Below, in pieces: positions 5,523 to 11,223 of a stretch of DNA of 11,223 bases. A model generated the notes under the pieces. That model searched no databases. It had not been told where the DNA came from and worked only from the letters and a program-made list of their open reading frames with translations. The position numbers and the translations under genes were made by a program. The DNA comes from Cytophagales bacterium (GTDB lineage: Bacteria > Bacteroidota > Bacteroidia > Cytophagales > Cyclobacteriaceae). The stretch spans positions 1 to 11,223 of the forward strand of contig DNTA01000125.1 in assembly GCA_003500135.1 (NCBI GenBank), written 5' to 3'. Numbering within the stretch: position 1 is the first letter of the stretch; every line of letters begins with the position of its first letter.

Positions 5523-6513
5523 CTTCTTAATGCCTGTGTATAATTGTGAAAACTACATAGGAGCTTCAATACAATCAATTCTCAATCAAACATTTGAAAA
5601 TTTTGAATTAATTATCATTAATGATGGTTCAATTGATAATACGGAAAGGATAATTAAAAACTTTAATGATGATAGGATAAAATACTTCTATCAACCAAAT
5701 TCTGGAGTGGCCAAATCGTTAAATAAAGGCTTGGAACTGGCAAAAGGTGATTATATTAGACGGCATGATGCTGATGATATATCCGTACCAAATGCTTTAG
5801 AAAAACAAATCTCATTTATGCAAAGTCACCCAGAATTTCCTTTAATTGGCAATGCTATTTCCTTTATGACGGAAAATGGCAAAATAGCTCCAAAATTTAG
5901 AAATCCTACAAAACAGTTTTTTGGGAGTAATTATTTTATAGAAGTTAATAATAATAACTATTGGGAACAAAGGCCAATTATTCATGCAACGGTTTTGGCA
6001 AAAAAAATAGTATTTGAAGAAGCAGGAGGATACAGAATCAGTTTTCCTACTGCGGAAGATATAGACCTTTGGTTGAGGATACTTGAAAAGCATTCCGTTG
6101 CCATAATCAATGAAGTAAACTATTTTGTCAGACTGCATAGGACTTCTAATACTCAGGTGCACGGAATCCAAAATGAGTTCTATCGAAATTTAGCTTTTAA
6201 GTTCTTTCAAGAGAGAAAAATATGTGGAACAGATCCAATAATCCGTGGAGAAAAGATTCCAACTCCTCCATCAATAACGAACAAAAAGACTCCTAAAGCC
6301 CAACCAGGAAGAGTATTTAGATCAGATATATTAAATTACAAATACAAAATTTTTCTAAATGCCAAAGATTGGAAGCTTGTCTTGCAATCAATAAAAATAT
6401 CCCTTAAAGATGGCTGGAAATTAAAAAGAACCTGGAATGCTATTCTTTTTCCTTTATTAGGGGATCGACTTGTAAATACAGGTGTTAAGATAAAATCAAT
6501 TACCCGACGATAA
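5500..6513 (+). CDS. Glycosyltransferase family 2 (GT-A fold)
   Basis: A 337-residue inverting-type glycosyltransferase. The N-terminal GT-A domain carries PLVSFLMPVYNCENYI (5-20), the NDGS strand end at 41-44, and the metal- and donor-binding DADD at 90-93. The acidic ED at 186-187 in TAEDIDLWLR fits the region of the catalytic base. The C-terminal 120 residues are basic, including a Pro/Lys-rich segment (IPTPPSITNKKTPKAQP), and may lie against the membrane or bind the acceptor. No membrane segment is obvious. The start overlaps the GT4 gene by 23 nt, which supports ATG at 5500. The residue before DADD is His where the related subgroup usually has Met; the effect is unknown. Confidence 0.9.
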   Translation: MKKIPLVSFLMPVYNCENYIGASIQSILNQTFENFELIIINDGSIDNTERIIKNFNDDRIKYFYQPNSGVAKSLNKGLELAKGDYIRRHDADDISVPNALEKQISFMQSHPEFPLIGNAISFMTENGKIAPKFRNPTKQFFGSNYFIEVNNNNYWEQRPIIHATVLAKKIVFEEAGGYRISFPTAEDIDLWLRILEKHSVAIINEVNYFVRLHRTSNTQVHGIQNEFYRNLAFKFFQERKICGTDPIIRGEKIPTPPSITNKKTPKAQPGRVFRSDILNYKYKIFLNAKDWKLVLQSIKISLKDGWKLKRTWNAILFPLLGDRLVNTGVKIKSITRR

Positions 6514-6522
6514 TATTATACC

Positions 6523-7353
6523 TTGATTTCCATTATTACACCTGCCTTTAATCGTGCTCATTTCTTATCTGAATTAAAGAATTCTATTCTCGATCAATCT
6601 AATCCTAATTGGGAATGGTTAATTATAGATGATAATAGTTCGGATGAGAGTATTGAGATAATAAACCGGTTTTGTAAAGAGGATAATCGAATTCGACTAA
6701 TCCATAGAGATAGAAAACCTAAAGGAGCAAATACCTGCCGAAATATTGGCATAGAAAAAGCAAATGGTGATTATTTAGTATTTGTAGACTCAGATGATTT
6801 ATTGTTATCTAATTGTGTAGAACAACGCTTATTGGCTTTCGAGCATAATTCTAAAGTAGATTATCATATTTTCCAGACACAAAAATTTAGTGAAGAAACA
6901 TATAATCTGGATGTTTGGAGTAGGGAAAAAGAGAAAGATCATCTTACGCAATTCCTAAAACTTGACTCTGTTTGGCATACATCAGGTCCGGTTTGGAAAA
7001 GAGCTTCACTTAAAAAGCACAATCAGTATTTTGATGAAAATCTTAGCATCTGGCAGGATCTGGATTATCATATCCAAGCATTAGTGAAGGGTATGACCTA
7101 CGAGGTTCATTTAGATTTACCTCCTGATGTATTGTATCGCGTACATAATAATGAAAGCATAAGCCAGCAGGGATATAGCTATAAGCATCGAAAATCTCAG
7201 GTTTATTTTTTAAAGAAGCTTGAAAAGATTTTACCTACGGAAAAAAAAAGTCACATCAGGTTGCTACACTCAAAGCTTTTAAATAGAATCATTAAACAAA
7301 GGTATTTTGATCTAGCCCTTAACTTGTTAGTATGGAAAATGACGCATCCATAA
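6523..7353 (+). CDS. Glycosyltransferase family 2 (GT-A fold)
   Basis: A 276-residue GT2 enzyme. The domain starts at once with MISIITPAFNRAHFL, has IIDDNSSDES at 34-43 and DSDD at 89-92 for metal and nucleotide-sugar binding. WQDLDYHIQA at 177-186 occupies the position of the usual acidic catalytic segment. The start is TTG at 6523, 9 nt after the previous stop; the beta-1 strand of the fold begins at residue 2, so no longer N-terminus is needed. The last 22 nt overlap the next gene. Sugar specificity is not predictable from the sequence. Confidence 0.87.
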   Translation: MISIITPAFNRAHFLSELKNSILDQSNPNWEWLIIDDNSSDESIEIINRFCKEDNRIRLIHRDRKPKGANTCRNIGIEKANGDYLVFVDSDDLLLSNCVEQRLLAFEHNSKVDYHIFQTQKFSEETYNLDVWSREKEKDHLTQFLKLDSVWHTSGPVWKRASLKKHNQYFDENLSIWQDLDYHIQALVKGMTYEVHLDLPPDVLYRVHNNESISQQGYSYKHRKSQVYFLKKLEKILPTEKKSHIRLLHSKLLNRIIKQRYFDLALNLLVWKMTHP

Positions 7354-8333
7354 AGATTTCTATTGTGATTCCGGTTAAAAACGGGGCCAATACACTACCC
7401 AGTTGCCTTAAAAGCATAAAATTACAATCATTATATAGCCAAGCGGAGGTTATCATAATTGATTCGGAAAGTGTCGATAACAGTATTCAAGTCGCAGAGG
7501 CATTAATACCTGAAATAAGGATAATCTCAATTAAATCATCAGATTTCAATCATGGATTGACTCGTAATCTTGGGGTAAAGCATGCTAAAGGAGAATTTGT
7601 TGTTATGACCGTTCAGGATGCTTGGGCCGCGGATGACCAATGGCTTGAAAAGATGGTAAGACATTTTGAAGATACTGAAGTGGCAGGAGTTTGTGGTCAA
7701 CAAATAGTACCTCATCATAAAGATAAAAACCAACATCAGTGGTTCAGGCCTGTTAATCCTCCAGGTGTCAGGGTTGTCCAATACAAGAATGTGAAAGATT
7801 TTGAAATGCTTAGTCCTGAGCAAAAGAAAAAGGAGTGCAGTTGGGATGACGTGAATGCCATTTATCGTAAAGAAGTTTTACTTAAAATACCTTTCCGTGA
7901 AATAGCCTTTGCCGAAGATGCCCTTTGGGCCAAAGAAGCCCTTGAGGCAGGATATAAGTTGGTTTATGATACTGCAGCCAGGGTTTATCACTACCATTTT
8001 CAAACGCCCGAGTATACCTATAAACGGACATTGACTCAGTTGTATTACTATTTCAAGATTTTCGGATGGAAAAGAGAAAATACAATTAAACCAACTGATT
8101 ATTTGAAAGTGGTTTATAGGAATTTCCGATACAGGATGGATTTACAATGGGTTAGGCATAATTTTCAGTATTTGAAGGCTATGAATAAGGCCTTTATGGA
8201 CTTTCATAGAGTACTAAATCAAGGAGAATTAGCCTTGGACAAATTTTATTTCAAAACCTGTCAAATTCCGCCTCAAGGAATTGCTCTCAAGACAAAAAAT
8301 CAGGTTCTATCTGAATTTAAGAATGTAGAGTAA
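7332..8333 (+). CDS. Glycosyltransferase family 2, rhamnosyltransferase-like
   Basis: A 333-residue GT2 protein. ISIVIPVKNGANTLPSCLKS (9-28) starts the GT-A domain, IIIDSESVDNS is at 41-51, and FNHGLTRNLGVKHAKGEFVV (72-91) is the long conserved helix and strand seen in rhamnosyltransferase-like GT2 proteins. In place of DxD there is VQDAWAADDQW (94-104), as in that subgroup, which keeps QDA. FAEDALWAKEAL at 193-204 fits the catalytic acidic pair (ED at 195-196). Its C-terminal part is rich in Tyr, Phe and Arg. The ATG at 7332 overlaps the previous gene by 22 nt. Its GC content looks somewhat higher than that of the genes upstream of it. The rhamnose link is by family resemblance only. Confidence 0.85.
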   Translation: MENDASIKISIVIPVKNGANTLPSCLKSIKLQSLYSQAEVIIIDSESVDNSIQVAEALIPEIRIISIKSSDFNHGLTRNLGVKHAKGEFVVMTVQDAWAADDQWLEKMVRHFEDTEVAGVCGQQIVPHHKDKNQHQWFRPVNPPGVRVVQYKNVKDFEMLSPEQKKKECSWDDVNAIYRKEVLLKIPFREIAFAEDALWAKEALEAGYKLVYDTAARVYHYHFQTPEYTYKRTLTQLYYYFKIFGWKRENTIKPTDYLKVVYRNFRYRMDLQWVRHNFQYLKAMNKAFMDFHRVLNQGELALDKFYFKTCQIPPQGIALKTKNQVLSEFKNVE

Positions 8334-8355
8334 CTTTATCATTAAAGACCAAAAA

Positions 8356-9122
8356 ATGAATTTCAAGAAGGCGCATTTAACATTAACTTATATACGAAGA
8401 AGTTTTTGGAAACTGGACTACAGATATAGATTTCCGGAAAAGAAATTTATTATTTATGGATCTGGAAGAAGTGGAAGCACACTACTAACATCTATGCTTA
8501 ATACTCATAGTGATATTTATTGTGATGCAGAGATATTGGCAAAAAAGTATGCACCAAATGTAATTTTTCCTAACCTTTATATTAGTTCCATCTCTAAAAA
8601 GGCATCTCACCGTAGAAAAAAAAATTATGGGTGTGGATTAATGAGCACTCATTTGAGAGAGCAAAAATTTTTAGATAAGAAGAGTTTTCTTGAAAATTTA
8701 TCTCGAGATTGGAGAATTTTCATCTCAGAAGAGATAATATCCTCAAAGTGGTGCTTTCGCTATTGAGAGCAAAACAAGATCAAGAATGGGCTTCAAGAAT
8801 TACAAACAATAAAAAGATCAAATTTGAAACGTCAAGAGTTATAGATCTACTTTATCACCATTTAGAATTATATAATTTAGAAAATGAGATTATTGGAAAG
8901 ATACCTCATTTAAAGATTAATTATGAAAATGATATAGGAAAGGGGTGCTGGGATGGCCTATCAGAGCGAATTAGTTCTTTTATAGGAATTGAGAATAAAT
9001 TTAAATTTGAAGAAGTTCAAACAATAAAAAAAACGACAGGGAAACTTATTGATTTGGTAGAAAATTATGATAAGCTTATTTTACAACTTGAATTAAATGG
9101 ATTTAGTAAATTTTACTTCTAA
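8356..9122 (+). pseudogene. Sulfotransferase, broken by a -1 frameshift
   Basis: Two overlapping frames form one sulfotransferase. The first (8356-8766) holds FIIYGSGRSGSTLLTSMLNT at residues 31-50, the 5'-phosphosulfate loop for PAPS, and ends out of frame after WRI. The second frame continues with FHLRRDNILKVVLSLLRAK, the expected 3'-phosphate-binding motif, to a stop at 9120-9122. One extra T in the run at 8717-8720 would join them into about 255 residues, a normal length. The second part has no ATG; its frame offers only TTG at 8709. The site, aattttc, is not a canonical slippery heptamer, so programmed frameshifting is unlikely. It could be a true loss-of-function change or a sequencing error. 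If intact, the enzyme would move sulfate from PAPS to a sugar hydroxyl of the glycan before export. The 3' end overlaps the next gene by 26 nt. Confidence 0.8.
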
Positions 9123-10002
9123 TGTTAATAATCCTTTAGTCTCAATACTGATGACTGCATACAATAGGGAAAAATATATAGCCCAGGCAATAGAAAGTGT
9201 CCTAAATTCTACCTATAAAGATTTCGAGCTAATTGTTGTAGACGATCAGTCAAAAGATAATACAGTGGAAATCGCTAGGTATTATGAACAGCAAGATGAC
9301 CGTATCAAGGTATATGTAAATGAGAAAAACCTGGGCGATTATCCGAATCGTAACCGGGCGGCATCTTATGCAACAGGTAAGTACATAAAATATGTAGATG
9401 CCGATGACCTGGTTTATCCTTATGGTTTGGAACAGTTAGTTTATTACATGGAGCAATTTCCCGAAGCAGGGTATGGACTCTGTTCTTTAAATCAAGATAA
9501 AACTAAAATATATCCTTTTCAGCTTTCACCAAAAGAGGCCTATCATAGACATTATTTTGAAGAATCGATATTTCACAAAGCTCCACTTTCAGCTATTATA
9601 AATAGAGATGCTTTTTGGCAAGTTGGTGGTTTTTCAGGAAAGCAGCATTTAGGAGACTATGAAATGTGGCATTTATTATCTAAAAATTTCCCCGTAGTAC
9701 TAATGCCTCATGGAATTGTATGGTATCGGGTACATAACGATCAACAAATGAATGATAATCTTTCTGATCCCTTTGTTCCATTCAAATATCTTCTATTTCA
9801 AAAGAGGTTTTTCTCTACTTCCGATACTCCACTAATGCAGAATGAAAAGGAACAGATATTGCGAAGGGTTAACTTAAGAATTTCAAAATCCATTATTTCC
9901 GCATATCGGAGACATGGAAAAAGGAAAGGCGACCAGCTTCTTAAATTTTCAGGTTTTTCATTTTTACAGGTTTTAAAATTTGGTGTGAGAAAAGGGTGGT
10001 AG
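9097..10002 (+). CDS. Glycosyltransferase family 2 (GT-A fold)
   Basis: A 301-residue GT2 enzyme. PLVSILMTAYNREKYIAQAI (13-32) opens the domain, IVVDDQSKDNT is at 46-56, and DADD at 101-104 is the metal- and donor-binding motif. HLGDYEMWHLL at 183-193 holds the acidic residue of the active-site segment. WYRVHNDQQM follows, as in many GT2 proteins of glycan clusters. The C-terminal tail is basic. The ATG at 9097 lies inside the end of the broken sulfotransferase (26-nt overlap). If translation depends on coupling, the upstream frameshift could reduce its expression, because ribosomes in the first frame stop at 8764-8766. The donor sugar is unknown. Confidence 0.9.
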   Translation: MDLVNFTSNVNNPLVSILMTAYNREKYIAQAIESVLNSTYKDFELIVVDDQSKDNTVEIARYYEQQDDRIKVYVNEKNLGDYPNRNRAASYATGKYIKYVDADDLVYPYGLEQLVYYMEQFPEAGYGLCSLNQDKTKIYPFQLSPKEAYHRHYFEESIFHKAPLSAIINRDAFWQVGGFSGKQHLGDYEMWHLLSKNFPVVLMPHGIVWYRVHNDQQMNDNLSDPFVPFKYLLFQKRFFSTSDTPLMQNEKEQILRRVNLRISKSIISAYRRHGKRKGDQLLKFSGFSFLQVLKFGVRKGW

Positions 10003-10028
10003 TTTTTAGGGGGTTCTTACCTGATTAG

Positions 10029-10059
10029 TTTGCCATTTAGACCGTAAACTATATCTTTA
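10029..10059 (+). promoter_or_regulatory. Candidate Bacteroidota-type promoter
   Basis: TTTG at 10029-10032 and TATCTTTA at 10052-10059 fit the -33 TTTG and -7 TAnnTTTG pattern, with one mismatch (final A for G) and a 19-bp spacer. They lie in the only gap near 100 nt between genes downstream of wzt (10003-10099), about 40 nt before the acyltransferase start. The match is short and could be chance in AT-rich DNA. Confidence 0.35.
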
Positions 10060-10099
10060 GACAGGTGATACGATTTCTTTAATATTTAAAAATAAGTTT

Positions 10100-10840
10100 T
10101 TGAAAATTCTTTTCATTCTTCTGTCTGACATATCGAGGAAAACCTTTCGATTTTTATACTGGCTTTTGCGTCTTTCTGCAATAAAAAAAGATTCAGGATT
10201 TAAATGTAGTTTTCCAATTGTTGTAGAAGGCAAGGGCATTATAAGCGTAGGCAAAAATGCAAATTGGAAAGCGGGTGTAAATATTGGCTGTGGCCGACAG
10301 GCAACCTTGACTTTTGGTGATGATTCTACCCTCGAACAAGGTTTGTTCATCAGGGTAGGCGCTCAGGCCAGGGTGGTATTCGGCAATAATGTACGACTTG
10401 AAGGCCCCTCAAAGATTTATGCCAGTAACAATTGGAGCATAAGGGATCGTGTCACCATAGCTTCTGGTTGCGACTTATTTGCCCGTGAACCTGGTCAGGA
10501 TGGTGAATTCAAGGTGGGGAGTGGCAGTCATATTGGCAACAATACTATCATTGATCTGAGTGATTCAATAACCATTGGGGATGATGTCGCCATCGGACCT
10601 CATTGTGTGATTTACACGCATGATCATCAGTATAAAGAGAATAAGGAGATACCCTGGAAAAGCAGTGCAATTAGAAAACCGGTCGTGATAGAGGATGGTG
10701 CATGGGTCGGTTCTGGTGTAACCATATTATCAGGTGTCAGGATTGGAAAGGGAGCAGTGGTGGCAGCAGGCGCTATGGTGACAAAAGATGTGGCCGATTA
10801 TAAGGTGGTCATTGGCGTTCCTGCCAAAACAAAAGATTAA
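10100..10840 (+). CDS. Left-handed beta-helix acyltransferase (probable O-acetyltransferase)
   Basis: A 246-residue hexapeptide-repeat acyltransferase, likely moving an acetyl group from acetyl-CoA to a sugar hydroxyl. It resembles WbbJ/maltose O-acetyltransferase-type proteins, which act as trimers in the cytoplasm. From about residue 47 to 170 there are repeated turns of the hexapeptide type ([LIV]-G-x4), such as ISVGKNA, TFGDDS, VFGNNV, HIGNNT, TIGDDV. His174 in YTHDHQY fits the catalytic His. The end, VRIGKGAVVAAGAMVTKDV then VIGVPAK, is the usual final coil and CoA-binding edge. The start is TTG at 10100; an in-frame stop lies at 10058-10060 and no ATG falls between, so the true start could be slightly earlier at a rare codon. 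The stop directly touches the next ATG. GC content is higher than in the glycosyltransferase genes before it. Confidence 0.9.
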   Translation: MKILFILLSDISRKTFRFLYWLLRLSAIKKDSGFKCSFPIVVEGKGIISVGKNANWKAGVNIGCGRQATLTFGDDSTLEQGLFIRVGAQARVVFGNNVRLEGPSKIYASNNWSIRDRVTIASGCDLFAREPGQDGEFKVGSGSHIGNNTIIDLSDSITIGDDVAIGPHCVIYTHDHQYKENKEIPWKSSAIRKPVVIEDGAWVGSGVTILSGVRIGKGAVVAAGAMVTKDVADYKVVIGVPAKTKD

Positions 10841-11223
10841 ATGGATATAAAGTTTTTAAATAAAGTAGTTAGATATATAAACCGTTCATTATCGGCAATA
10901 CAGGGAAAAAGACATTATCAGCGATTTTTCAAGGCGTTGTATTATATTTCACTAGATGGCATGCATTATGGCAAAGTACACGCTCATGAAACTGATGGGG
11001 AATTGTTTTTAATAAAAAGTTTAAAACAGGAAATAGAAAGAAATAACAACCAATTGATACTATTTGATGTAGGGGCCAATGAAGGAGCCTATACAAAAAT
11101 GCTCTTGAACGTATTTGAAGGACATAACATAAATATTCATCTTTTTGAGCCCTCCTCAGATACATTTAAGCGTTTGAATCAAAATCTAGAAGATTTTGAG
11201 TTAATTTTAAATAACTTCGGACT
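10841..11223 (+). CDS. FkbM family methyltransferase, partial (3' end outside window)
   Basis: The frame from ATG at 10841 stays open to the window edge (127 complete codons). It shows the start of an SAM-dependent methyltransferase of FkbM type: LILFDVGANEGAYTKMLL at 72-89 is motif I, with the FDVGANEG loop that binds SAM, and IHLFEPSSDTFKRLNQNL at 99-116 is motif II, with the acidic FEP. Members of this family often O-methylate sugars in polysaccharide clusters. The first 70 residues are basic and aromatic, without a clear membrane segment. It begins immediately after the acyltransferase stop, so it is in the same operon. The acceptor is unknown. Confidence 0.85.
   Translation, partial: MDIKFLNKVVRYINRSLSAIQGKRHYQRFFKALYYISLDGMHYGKVHAHETDGELFLIKSLKQEIERNNNQLILFDVGANEGAYTKMLLNVFEGHNINIHLFEPSSDTFKRLNQNLEDFELILNNFG

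Noticed and set aside
8715..8721. Programmed -1 frameshift site in the sulfotransferase
   Set aside because: aattttc does not fit the X-XXY-YYZ slippery pattern, and no clear stimulatory stem is seen just downstream.
8709..9122. Independent small gene starting at TTG 8709
   Set aside because: Its sequence completes the sulfotransferase begun at 8356, including the 3'-phosphate-binding motif, so it is the second half of a frameshifted gene.

Overview
The window looks like part of a surface-polysaccharide locus from a member of the Bacteroidota. The reasons are low-GC coding DNA, almost no Shine-Dalgarno sequences before the starts, several TTG starts, one candidate promoter of the TTTG/TAnnTTTG type, and PF05635-type four-helix-bundle genes inside the cluster. 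A Chitinophagia- or Sphingobacteriia-like host is plausible but not shown. All genes are on the + strand. No rRNA, tRNA, CRISPR or classical IS element was seen.

Region 1 (1-2217) is the export permease and an unusual repeat-rich segment. The ABC-2 permease wzm (222-1085) is followed by two paralogous 23S-rRNA-IVS-type four-helix-bundle (4HB) genes (1215-1583 and 1743-2117). Five arrays of degenerate 7-bp repeats surround these genes (92-190, 1148-1175, 1592-1640, 1709-1736, 2127-2217). Each 4HB gene sits between two arrays in inverted orientation, and the two genes use different heptamer families. Between them lies a short diverged copy of the 5' end of wzt (1650-1703), and the real wzt starts inside the last array. 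The layout suggests two IVS-like elements lodged, perhaps one after the other, at the wzm/wzt junction.

Region 2 (2213-9122) starts with wzt, the ATPase of the exporter, with a C-terminal Wzt-type glycan-recognition domain. Base composition falls sharply inside wzt, near the end of the ATPase domain. The AT-rich cargo genes follow: an NKWYS/sulfotransferase-like protein, a GT4 glycosyltransferase, three GT2 glycosyltransferases and a frameshifted sulfotransferase. Genes are packed with 0-22 nt gaps or 22-26 nt overlaps, as in one operon.

Region 3 (9097-11223) holds a fourth GT2 enzyme, a 97-nt gap with a candidate promoter, a left-handed beta-helix acyltransferase and the start of an FkbM-type methyltransferase cut by the window end.

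Together the genes suggest that a glycan is built on a lipid carrier by one GT4 and four GT2 enzymes, decorated by acetyl, methyl and possibly sulfate groups, and exported by Wzm/Wzt, with the Wzt C-terminal domain recognising the finished chain. The glycan structure cannot be read from sequence.
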